From: Entonaema liquescens
Lineage: Eukaryota; Ascomycota; Sordariomycetes; Xylariales; Xylariaceae
DNA: 64,000 bases
Assembly (NCBI GenBank): GCA_902805475.1
Contig: CADCSX010000007.1
Span: 1,922,001 to 1,986,000, forward strand
Direction of reading: 5' to 3'
Part shown: in pieces, positions 25,501 through 37,366 of the stretch
How positions within the stretch are numbered: position 1 is the stretch's first letter
Layout of the letters: each line of letters starts with the position of its first letter
Notes under the pieces: model-generated
Databases searched by the model: none
The model's input: the letters and a program-made list of their open reading frames with translations, nothing else
Told to the model about the DNA's origin: nothing
Program-made: the position numbers and the translations under genes

Positions 25501-28500
25501 TGACATCCTCGATCGCTTCTACTGCGGCTGCGCGAAGTTCGTTAAGTTGCTGGTTAGCAATCAAGCGCTGCGCTGGCGCCATGACTCTCTTTAACCTTTC
25601 AAAGTCATCATTGATGCATTTCTCGGCCGTAGCAAGAGAGAAAGCCCCTGGGCCTGCTTCTGCTTCGCCTTGCACGACGACAGCAAGTGCCGGAAGTTTG
25701 TGTTGAGGCACTTTGCCATGATCTCTGAAGAGACTCATGAGCTGTTGGCATTGTGAACGTACCCGTTGGACATAGCTCACAAGGTCACGATATTGGGAAG
25801 GTCGCTCTAAATCTATGATTTTTTGCAGTTCGTTCATATATCTTGACGTTTCGGCTTGGGATGAAACGCAGTTCCGAGCATATTCATCGATAACTATGCA
25901 CGCTCCGAGCTGGGTAGACGAATACGACGATGTTAATCCAGGAATGAGGGTGGCGTCGTAAGACTCTAGATACTGCGTAGGTACAAGTGACATGATTAAG
26001 CCCATTGCTGCAGCCGCAGAGACACGGGAGCGGATGAGGGTGTCAATTCCGACTAGGTCCACATCTCCTTGCATCATGTGGCCATCAAGATCGTGTGAAT
26101 GGGCAGTGGGGGGCGGGTCGTCCACTTTAGTCGACTTCTTTCGCCGCTTCGTAGCTCGCTCTCCTTCCGGTTCGGAACCTTTACGCGGAGCCGAAGGGGT
26201 GAAACCAGGCACTGAGTACGTGCCTCCTGAGGGTTTGAGGAACAGCGCACCATTCATAGGGATAGGATGTCGAGAAACCCCAACAGGATGTAGAGTAAGC
26301 TGCATAAGCGCATCGATGTGTGGAGCGAATTCGTGCGCCAGCTTATCTGTGTCCTTCGCCAAGCATTTCACTAGAGCTGCCCACAGGTTCATAGACATGG
26401 CGAGAGTCTCTTGGTCACGTTCCACGAGTATGTTTTGGAATATTAGCCGGAGGATTCTCCCATCAAGCCAGCCCTGAGATTCCGTGCCGAGATTGACGAA
26501 CGTCATGAGAGCCTTCAAGACGGCAAGACGAACGGAGGTGATGGTATGTCGTAAGAATGGGTAGAGTCGGGGCACTAATAATGTAAAAGATCTCTCTTCG
26601 TCTTGCTCGGCAGAATGTTTCATGGCTTCTAGGACCTGTGGGAAGCTACAGAGAGTAGCCAATAGATCCATTATCTTGCCTGTGCTGGCACTCAAGTCGT
26701 CACCTAAGCTGGAAAGACTTTCCCACATAATGTATATTAATTCGTCGAGTGCCCCTGGTCGAAGATCGACGAATTCCTGGGCTATGGGGATTAAGGTGGC
26801 CGCGCTAACAGATCGAACATCGTCGTCGCTGTCGCCAAGACCCTTCATAACAGCTTGGACTATACCATCGATCATATCGTTGTGCTGGAGTAGCAAATCC
26901 TTTCTCACTGCGACAACATATCGAAGGCCTACCATACCGCCATGGCAGACGGCCCAGACAGGTCTTTCTAAACCAAGGTCCTGCTGCATCACCATTCTAA
27001 GTAAAATCCGATAGATGCTATAAACAGAAGTCGGTGGCACATGCTTCAAGAATGAACCTAGAGTCTGGCCAACAGTCTCTCGAATTGGCGCGACTGATGT
27101 ATCGGAGGCATAATCTGTGAATCGGTCCAGCATGAGCACGCAGCAGAGTCGACAGGCCATGTCGTCTAGCCACTTTCTGTTGAATGCATCATTCTCAGCT
27201 CTTGACTTTCCCCTCAATCGACCCGCCCCGGCACCGTGCACTCGTAATATTTCTCGCAGGCCCAGCGCAGCACCATGACGCGTCTCCCACTGAGAATCGA
27301 ATATATCGATCTTGAGAAATTCACACAGACGTTCATACGGCCATTCTGATCCTTGAAGCTCATCTTCCGTCTCGATTTCTGACTTGATGGGAACGACAGG
27401 CCCTTTAAATTCGGAGACAATCTTGGTATCTTCATCAACATCGACCGGTCGATCAAGATTGAAGTAATCTGTCTTTCCGCCCTTCTTCGTATCGGCATCC
27501 AGCATAGGTGTATCATCCACCCCTTCCGACCCCGCGGTGAATGAACGTCGTATGGACAAGTCACCGAAACCACTCTTCCCTTGGGCAGCCTTTTGCGCAT
27601 CCCTCTTCCTTTTCCTTTTGAGGACGTTTAACTGCCGTGCGCTTAGACCAGATTCCTCGGCTGGTTGGTTAGGCCCAATACTAGCAACAGTATCCTGACG
27701 AGCCAAGCCGTTAGTAGGGTTGGGATCCTGAGGCGTGAAAGGACTAGCTGATTTTTCCGCTGCGATCGGAACTTCTTCGTCTTCGAAACGTCTTCCCAAT
27801 AGCCCAAGCCGACCCGTGAGCGTCTTCTTTTGATGTGCGAGTCGCGCTTGCGGGTCGAGACTCGCCAGTCCGTAGTCTACATTACCGGTCCTTAGCAGCT
27901 CACGGCCATACTTGAGTATGATCGAGACATCCAACGCCTCAGGCTTAAAATACTCGTCGGAGGATAGCGGCGAGTCATCCGTTTCCTCCTTTTTCACGAA
28001 GTCTGTTTCACTGCTGGCTTCTTCCTTCTTCGCTGTCGTAGGATCCTCATCTTCATTGGGGTCATAGAAAGGGGCATTCTCAATAATTTTACCCAGAGCC
28101 TTAGCCGCAGTAGCCCGAGTATCCCAGTCCTTGTGACGGAGGTAGGGTACGACTCTAGATAATAAGTTGAAGAGCTCCTCGGGATGTTGCTTTTGCCAAT
28201 CAGCCAATTGATTGACGGCAGTATCTTTGATCAACTTCGTGCTGCCTGTCTCGAGGATACTATGAAGGGTCAGCTAATTAAACATAAGAGACAACAGTCA
28301 ATAGAGCTCGTTAAAGTGACGGCACCGGTTGGCTTTTAGCCACTCGAGTGAGTGAGTTGAAATGTTAATGAACAAAAGATCAACGACAACAAGTCTCCTT
28401 ATCCATTTGCTATAGGTAGGACGAGCGGCAAACAAATAACTACTTACGTGACGAGACGATCAAGCCTGTAACACGTTCTATGCGTCAGTCTAGGTTCCTT

Positions 28501-28544
28501 GACTCACACTGTGAGAGGGTGGGTAGAACTCACCTTGACGCCAT
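22508..28544 (-). CDS. MOT1: Mot1/BTAF1: TBP-removing Swi2/Snf2 ATPase
   Basis: Mot1 uses ATP to strip TATA-binding protein from DNA, redistributing TBP between promoters. Exons: 28544-28534, 28465-28448, 28259-22917, 22865-22805, 22750-22508; 1891 residues (yeast about 1867). Two tiny first exons give MASRLDRLVTILETGSTKLI, the conserved start. The N-terminal two thirds is HEAT-repeat solenoid (first repeat LLSRVVPYLRHKDWDTRATAAKALG). A basic/acidic linker lies near residues 60-260. The C-terminal Snf2 motor shows the DDMGLGKTLQTL Walker A, VLDEGHLIKN (Mot1-type DEGH box), LTGTPIQNN, and MDRAHRIGQ of motif VI. After two 51-54 base introns the conserved FKIDVASTVVNQQNAGL bridge continues into an acidic tail (DLGELWDNRQYEESFDLD). 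Divergent from SMC3. Confidence 0.96.
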
Positions 28545-31500
28545 TTTCACAAGTTACGCCGAGGCTACAGTGCCAATACCTGGCAGAGATTCATTTCATA
28601 ATAACGATCTACAGGCACTGATTAGTATGTAAGATTTGTTTCTTAATGCTGAGGTTGGTTGGTTGAGTTGAGGGATGTTAAGATGTAGATGCAGAACTTT
28701 GTGTCTTGGAAATGCACATGTATTGTAAATCGAGTTTGAAGTCGAGTACAAAATAAAGAAGCTATTGTGATTGGACTTGCTACCGGAGGAAGGTAGTCTA
28801 GGTCTAATACAACTTCTGTTGCATCCAATGTTATGCGTCTGTTGTTTCCTACATGTGACTAAGCCTCAAAAAGCATCCCTTTGCTTCTTCGGGAATATCG
28901 ATTTGAAGCAAACACTTGTTCTTTCTTATCGGCCTAAGGCGTTTTCGACGGAAACCAGCATCACTAAATCAAAGTGTGCTAGTTTCTTCTGTACGCTATC
29001 ATGGCTTATATCGACGAGGGTGTGGATATGACTAGGATCAACAATAAAAGATCAAAGTCCAATAAGAGATCATAGGTATATGCACAATAGTGAGTTGTGT
29101 GCAAGGTTATGTGTAACTGTATCGGTAGTGGGAGTGGTAGCGTGTAGCGTGTAGCGTGTAAATCAAAGAATAAATCAAAAACTAAGAATGAAAGAATTAT
29201 ATGGGTCAAAATAGGAAAGGCACATACCCTGCAGGTAGTATCGCGATGCTAACGATCAGCGATGCGGCAACTAAGTTCGTTCGTTGCAGCGGGATAGACG
29301 AACGACTAAGAAGTTAAATAAAAAAGAAATATGACAAGCCGCATGCATTAACAATAACCTGAGGATATTGTTAAAAGCAATATCGTACTGTAGAAATTAT
29401 TGCTGTTTTTTATGGCGCAACCTGGCTGTTAAAAAAACGCAGCCTTTGAAGTTTGGCAACTGAAATAATTACTTAAAAGACGCTCCGAAGATTGTCAAGC
29501 CATAGGCGATAATAGGTGGATGCTATTAGAATTATCACCTTTTTTAGTTGTAGTTGTTTGGTTGTAGTTGTTATGTGGTGGCGCGTGCACACCTTTGACT
29601 GACTAAGGTTCTGGCTGCTTAGGTTGGGCAGATTGGGGTGGCCGGGGTCCGTCGTGCCTGTCAGAAAAATATGGCGGGATGTGCAGCAGCAAGTCGTCGT
29701 AGTCGCAGATGAGGGCACCGGCTTCCTTAATATTCCTGTATGTATGGATACTTTTATACACGTTTTGATCTGCCTTGGGGCCCCTGTTGGTCTGAGCTCC
29801 AACCATAAGATAGCCGCCTTACCTAATTGGGTAGTCACTACCAGCTGTTAACAGCTGAGTCGACTTGAGTCAGGTCTGATAGCCTTGAAATAAACTCAAG
29901 TCCACGCGTTGAACCTTTTTTCTTACCATGAAAGACATATATTTCTACCAAACGCCCTTTCTGTATTACAGCATTATGATGGCTACAACTTTCCCCATGT
30001 TGCGAAAAACGCATCTTTGGAATAACTTAGCTCGATAATATATCACTGTATGAAATGCTACTTTTTATCCTTACTTGCCAAACTCTTGTTTAAAAAGGTA
30101 GACGACACCACATAATAGATCCTAGGTAGGGGAAGTCGACTAAGATCTTCTGCCATGTTCTTCCCCCTGTATCTTGTACATCGTAGGTCACCAGTCCAAG
30201 TGCGTGCTTTCTCGCTTAATTCCTTAGCTCAACCAGCCTGCACGCTAATGGATAAAACCGTAGGAGGCCCACCCTTTGAAAAAATATGGTGGCTTGTTGG
30301 AATGACGAGTTTCTTGGCATCTACAAACTCCTGTGTACCTACAAATATTGACTTCCAACTACGTGTTCATTTCTGCGTCCCTGAAGAGGGAATCAGAAGA
30401 GGTAAAATACCTAAAAACATCCATCTGGACTGACCTGGGATACACACGCGATACTGGTTTTTTTGTGACGACGATTCTTCGTTTCTATTTATCTGTTTCT
30501 CCATGGTCATCATCATGGTTAACAGGCTCACACATTTCTTCATCTTAGACCCTAGCTGCCCTGCAGTCGGTATTGACAGGTTCGGTAGCCCACGGTTTCT
30601 GTGCCGCAAGCTTGGCGCGATCGACTAAATTGCCCGGGGGTTGCAACGGGGCGATCAAAACACCAATGTGGAAGTCAACTTGCATATTTTGGAGCTAGTA
30701 ATTCGCACATCACGATATCCATCTAACCAGCCTGACCTCTTTTGCGGCTTGATGAAACCTACAATCTGTGAACACAAAGAGATAACAATATTGTTCTCGG
30801 GCCAGTTATCAATCATGTATCTTTGTATATAGGTAGGTATGTATGTATATATATACAACTGCAATACTTAATGCATAACAGACCTCATTCAAAAATTTGT
30901 TAAGTCGGAGTTTTTGCTGCCTTTACCAATGAATGCGTGTTCCCATACACAAGGCTTCTTAGATCTAAGAGGTAAGCATAGCCGGGCAGCCGGGACAAAG
31001 CGTCTACCTACTAATGCTCCACTGCTTATGCTGGTGCCTACCTATCACAATATACGTAATCAGGCTTCGAGGAAGCATGGGAGAATCTAGCCAGTCAGGA
31101 GAAGGAAATATTGCAGATGCAGATAAGGCTGTTCTAAAATATCTCAAGGCGCATTAAGATCGCATACAATCGAGTTCCGATGACAGCCGCTTATGCTCTT
31201 ATTACCTAGGTAGGCTCTTAATAATTATATACCTAAGTACTATCAATTTCTTGTTTTCGTTGTAGTAGAGAGGATACCTAGGTAGCTTAGTTTGATCTAG
31301 CGCATAGGTAAATACCTATATTCTATTTCAGGGCTCAATAACATCCATCAGTGGAAGTTTATTAGTTATACTTATGGTGGAGGATACCTAGAGAGGGAAA
31401 GGACTTTAAGAAAGTCTATAATTATGAACTTGCATCCAATAAATCCATAGAGCTATTAAATGTGCTTTACAATATAATATATTGAATCAGTATCTCTTTT

Positions 31501-32038
31501 GATGAAGGGAAAGATGGAACAGCGAAAAAAGACTTGAGACAAAGAAAACGAAGCCGGATCTCCGTATCTTCCTATCTTCCTGAAGCGTCTTTCTGCATCC
31601 CTGAAACATGTGACTGCATAGCCACCGAAGCCACAATCTGCAATCTACCTACAATCTAGAATCTAAGTACATACATAGTACAATTAGATTATTAGATTAG
31701 GTAACCGAGCAGTTTATTACTAACCCGTCTGAACAAACGCTAAGCGTGTATGTACCTAGCTAGCAAGCTAAGCAGCTAACCTACTATTAACTTAGCAACT
31801 CTTTAGAAGGATCCCGCCTAGATTCACTCCCCCCACCCCCGAAATCACCGCGCTCGAAAACGCGTCGGCTGTACATTTTACGTGTCGATTTCGAGGTTTG
31901 ACGAACCTTAACGAACTTTTTCCTAAGCTTCATTATCGCAACATCCCCAGCCCTATTTTTAAGAATTTTACGACTCTCGTGCGACAAATATTCTGACATT
32001 GAATTCGAGCTGCCCGATCGGCAGCGCCTACCGCGACC
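28545..32038. other. Wide divergent region between MOT1 and SMC3
   Basis: 3.5 kb without a supported gene; presumably promoters of both flanking genes. It has a GCGTGTA triplication near 29132-29160, AT-rich stretches, and ACCTAGGT motifs near 31203 and 31277. Frames of 60-120 codons are scattered on both strands with no family resemblance, including 29473-29838 (-) and 31787-31999 (-). Confidence 0.5.
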
Positions 32039-35000
32039 ATGTACATAAAACAGATCATCATACAGGGCTTTAAGAGGTGCGCGTTAACAAGCCATCACAA
32101 CCCGCGATAGATTGCGGTTTTATCATACTAATACCTATGCAGCTACAAGGACCAGACGGTCATGGAGCCCTTCTCGCCCGGTACGAATGTCATCGTCGGC
32201 CGCAATGGTTCTGGAAAGAGCAACTTTTTCGCCGCGATACGATTCGTACTCAGCGATGCATACACCCAGATGAATCGCGAGGAACGTCAAGCCCTACTAC
32301 ATGAAGGCTCAGGATCGGCGGTCATGTCTGCTTATGTCGAAGTTATCTTTGATAATAGCGACGACCGATTTCCGACGGGAAACAAGGAGGTTGTCTTGCG
32401 CCGCACAATTGGCCTGAAGAAGGACGAGTACTCGGTCGATAAGAAGGTCTCCACCAAAGCAGACGTTTCGAACTTGCTTGAGGCCGCTGGATTCTCGAGG
32501 TCGAACCCTTACTATATCGTTCCACAGGGACGTGTTACCGCCCTGACGAATATGAAAGAATCAGACCGGTTAAATCTACTCAAGGAAGTTGCTGGAACCC
32601 AGGTCTACGAATCCCGTCGCGCCGAGTCACTTAAAATAATGACGGAAACAAATAATAAAAGGGAGAAGATTGACGAACTACTAGATTATATCAAGGAACG
32701 TCTAAGCGAGCTAGAGGAAGAGAAGGAGGAGTTACGCGACTACCAGGACAAGGATCGCGAACGCAGGTGCTTGGAGTACGCGTATTATCATAAGGACCAA
32801 GTTGCTACACAGGAGGCTCTAGAAGAAATAGAAGAAACGCGTCAAGGCGGTATTGAGGATACGGACGAGAATCGCGAAACATACAATTCAGGCATGAGAG
32901 TCATTGCTAATCTGGATGCTGAGATACATAAGCTCCAACAGCAAATGGAGCTGCTTCGTATAGACCGTCGGCAGCTTGACGAAGACCGCCGAGAAAGTGC
33001 TAAGGCGATGGCAAACGCCGAGTTAATCGTCAAGAGTTTATCGGATAGTATGTCGGTTCAGGAACAAGCCAGATCCCAGCATGACGCGGAGCTGGACGAA
33101 GTGAAGACGAAAATAGCCCAGAGGGAAGCCGAACTAAAGAAGCTGACTCCCGAATTCGAGAAGGCAAAACGGAAAGAGGCAGAAATCAAGCAAGCTTTAG
33201 ATACGGCAGAAGCTGGACGGCAGCGACTCTTTACAAAGCAGACCAGGGGCAGCCAATTCAAAAGCAAGGCAGAGCGGGATGCGTGGTTGCGAAAAGAAAT
33301 AGATGAGCTCAACGTAACACTAAGCCAGCAAAGGGCGAATCGTCTCGATGCCGACGAGGAAGTTAAGACTATTCAGGCTACTATTCAGCAACTCGAAAAT
33401 GAAATCGCGAACCTACGACAAAAAAATGAAGGATTTGGTGGTGATCGCCTCGCTCTCGCCGAAGAGGTTACCAACGCGAAAGATGTCCTAGACAAGCTGA
33501 ACGAAGAACGAAAACTACTCCGCCGAGAAGACGACAAGTTGGAGACAATCATTGCAAATACTCAAGGCGAATTGGACAATGCCGAGCGGGAATTATCTCA
33601 CACAATGGATCGCGCTACTTCCCGAGGTCTGGCATCTATAGAACGAATGAAGCGCGAGAAAGATATTCCAGGAGCATACGGCACGCTAGCTGAGCTCTTG
33701 GAGGTTAACGAGGCATACCGGTTACCGGTGGAGCAGGTTGCTGGTGCCAGTTTGTTCCATTACGTAGTTGATAACGACGACACCGCAACATACCTGGCCA
33801 GCACGCTTCAGAGAACCCAGGGGGGGAGAATTACTTTTATGCCGCTCTCCAGATTAAAGCCCCGGCTTCCAAATCTCCCAAGAGCTAACGATGCAGTTCC
33901 GTTGCTCAGTAAAATCAAGTATAACGCCGAATATGAGAAGGCATTCCAGCAAGTCTTCGGCAATACAATTATTTGTCCAAACCTCACAATTGCCAGTCAA
34001 TACGCGCGAAGTCATGGTGTACATGGTGTCACTCCAGATGGAGATACGAGTAACAAGCGTGGTGCAATGACTGGTGGATATATCGATACGCGGAAATCGC
34101 GTTTGGAAGCTGTCCGAGCCGTGAACAAATGGAGAGAAGAATATGATCAGCTAAAATCCAGAGCAAACGACATACGAAACAGAATAGAGCAAAAGGACCA
34201 GGAAATCACCAACGCGTTGGGCGAGGAGCGCAGGTTAGCGCAGAGACTCCGGCAAATGGAAGATGGCTATGGTCCGCTACGAGCAGAATTGAACGCCAAG
34301 AATAACCAGGTGGATCGTGAGAGGGATCGACTTGAAGCTGCAATCAAGCGGCGAGATGTTGTCGAGAGGAATATGAAGCAATTCCAAGACAACCTCAGTG
34401 CACATGAAGCTGAGCTGGCTTCGGACTTTAAGAAGGTCTTGACAGCTAATGAGGAGAAACAACTTGAGAGCCTCGGTGCCTCCGTTCAAGAGCTGCAAAA
34501 AGAGTGGAATGAGATCAGCAATAAGCGGAGAGAGCTTGAAAGTCGCAAGCGAAAACTGGAGCTAGATTTACGAACAAACCTTCAGCTCAAGCTCGATCAG
34601 CTCACTAGTCAAGCGTCCGAGACTGCTTCCAGCGGCACCAGTAACTTAAAAGAAGCTAAGAGGGAGCTCAAGAAAGCACAAGCGACAACGACATCAGTCC
34701 AAAGCAAGATCAAGGCCAACGATCAACAGATTGAATCTGCTGAATCTGAGATAGCGAGCCTAGAAAAGCAGAAGGCTGAGAAGGAAGCACAGCTGCAAGA
34801 GATTGCAAGACAGATCAAGAAGCAGGAGAAAAAGATGGACAAAAACAGACAGATGAAGGCTTTGTTGACGGCAAGGGCGACAGAGCTAGCCAAGAATATT
34901 CGAGACCTTGGCGTCCTGCCGGAAGAAGCCTTCGAGAAATACGAGAGACTCGAACACAAGACTGTATGTCTAACCATTCACGATGAGCATATACGTTGCC

Positions 35001-35808
35001 AGCTAACTCTGCATCATAGGTTGTTTCACGATTAAAGAAGGTTAACGACGCTCTAAAAAAGTACAAGCATGTTAACAAGAAAGCTTTTGAGCAATATAAT
35101 AGTTTCACCAACCAGCAAGACCAGCTTTTAAAGCGACGCAAGGAACTCGACCAATCGCAGGCGTCGATCGAGGAGCTGGTTGCTCACCTCGACCAACGTA
35201 AAGATGAGGCGATTGAACGAACTTTCAAGCAGGTGTCCAAGGAATTTGCTACCATCTTCCAACGCCTAGTGCCTGCAGGCCATGGTCGTCTAGTAATCCA
35301 ACGCAGAGCCGACCGACGAGTCGACCCCGACGACTCTGACGAGGAGCAACGAAGTAGCGTAGAGAACTACACAGGCGTTGGTATCAGCGTCTCATTCAAC
35401 TCCAAGACCGCAGACGAGCAGCAGCGTATCCAGCAGCTCTCGGGTGGTCAAAAGAGTAAGTCGGACAAAGTCCTACCTTAATATCACATCCTAGACTAAC
35501 AAGCATGAATAGGTCTCTGCGCCCTCTGTCTCATCTTCGCCCTCCAGCAGACAGAATCTAGTCCTATGGTCATCTTCGACGAGGTCGACGCCAACCTCGA
35601 CGCGCAGTACCGTACAGCAGTGGCGGGGCTACTCCAGTCCATCTCAGCTGAGGCCGGTACGCAGTTCATCTGCACAACCTTCCGACCGGAGATCGTCCAC
35701 GTGGCCGACAGGTGCTACGGTGTGCTGTTCCGTAACAAGAACAGTACCATCAACTGCGTGAGCACGGAGCAGGCGCTCGACTTCGTCGAAGGCCAGGCGC
35801 CTAGGTAA
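32039..35808 (+). CDS. SMC3: Cohesin subunit Smc3
   Basis: Smc3 pairs with Smc1 and the kleisin Scc1/Rad21 to form the cohesin ring that holds sister chromatids. Exons: 32039-32076, 32143-34963, 35020-35455, 35513-35808; 1196 residues, the usual Smc3 length. The 12-codon first exon (MYIKQIIIQGFK) joins SYKDQTV. Walker A GRNGSGKS is at residues 32-39. The lysine pair K105-K106 (GLKKDEYSVDKK) matches the Eco1-acetylated pair of other Smc3 proteins. Two long coiled-coil arms flank a hinge (SLFHYVVDNDDTATYL to the GDTSNKRGAMTGGY segment). The signature LSGGQKS, with its final Ser created by splicing, and Walker B MVIFDEVDANLD close the head domain. Introns of 66, 56 and 57 bases. Confidence 0.97.
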
Positions 35809-37366
35809 ATTCGCCGCAAGCCAGTAGCTACTATAGGTGCGGTGGGAGAGGATTCTGTGTACATGATCTTAGGCGAGGGAGTTTAACGTAAAGAAATTCG
35901 AGTCATGCTATGCTGTATACCATCAAACGCGAGAGGCTTGATTGCTGGTGTTTATTATCGCTGTATGATGTAGCTTATGCTTCGAAGGACGCTAATGAAA
36001 ATTATTTATTATTCATACTTAAAAGTAAACGTTCCCGATCATGTCTCAAAAACTAAAGGAACTTGATTATCTTTAGCATAGTAGGTGCTCTTGACTATGT
36101 AAGTTCAGTCTCTAGCTTAACCATTTAGGCCACGAGGTGAAATAAAGGTAATATAGCTACATAGATATTCTTACCATTATATAACAGGTTCGCCTAGAGG
36201 ATTCACCTTGGAACACTAGATCCCTTCCTTAATGGGATATCATCGCCTTTAAGCAAAACATGTAGCCAAGTTATGTATATATTTATCGACTAGTTATATT
36301 AAGAACCATTCTTAGTCCATCAGCATCTAAGATCCCAGACACCGAGGGACTTCGCAAACAACAGACATCTGTAGAGGCGGTGTCATAACTCGGTAATTCA
36401 GGGACATTGGTATAAGATATACGTCCCAAGCTGTACGCAAGTAGACATAAAACAGGCCCTTTGTCCCCCAAGATACTATGAGTATGCCCGTACCTGATCC
36501 TGCCGTATAGCCACAAGTTCTTTGTCCAACATATACAATACCCCCACAACCGAGGACACGTCACTCACGGAGGGAAATATAGATTGGAGGTAACCCGGTC
36601 AATTTTTTTGGTCCTGAAGTACTTCAAGGTATGTAGGAACATTCCCGGTTAGAGTTTGATGACGCCAGCATACGCCGTTCGAAAATACGCGGTAGGTACG
36701 AAGATCCTTTGGGAGAATTATCTGGTACGGGGCTGCCATTACGATAGGAACGGAATAGCAAGGTTTGTGATGAGATAACGAGTTGACCTACCTAACGTAT
36801 AGATAGAAATAGCTTGTATTCCCCCCCCCCCTGGCAGCCGTATCATTTTTACCTACCCATCTAATGATCGTCTTACTATAATAACCATCCCAGGTAGGTA
36901 CGCATACTTCAAGGCTCCTCCGGTAAAGTAACCCGTCCTCGAAGAACTACATCATCGGAGAATTTCACAGTAATGCCTATATTAGGTGTGCATTTAGGTA
37001 ACTGCCTCGGAGAGACGAAGAGATCGGACCCAAACAAGTCATACTAGCCACAGCAAATTCACGAACGATATAAATCTCAACACAAATTAAAATAGGGGGA
37101 TAAGTATTCTATTCCTCGTGTCTAACACGATTTCATAAGCAGGTAAATCCAACCACAACCGCCATTCAGCAGCAACCCATCCCCAATCCGTAAGACCCAG
37201 GCCGCGCCATCTATCCTCGACATATATATAGATAGCAGGTATGTATATATGAAAAGCCGTCAACAACCGCAAAACGCCACACTACGCCACGCAGCAACAA
37301 CGACGACATATACAGCGCGTCCCTACCGCATCACATCATCACTTCGGCTCCCGCCAAAACGCCACG
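35809..37366. other. Intergenic region after SMC3
   Basis: Convergent 3' flanks of SMC3 and the next gene. Contains a C homopolymer of about 12 near 36821-36832. No gene is supported; the 93-codon minus frame at 36283-36564 lacks recognisable features. Confidence 0.55.

Noticed and set aside
31787..31999. 70-codon basic minus-strand frame next to the SMC3 start
   Set aside because: Short, Lys/Arg/Ser rich, no family resemblance. It lies in the likely SMC3 promoter.
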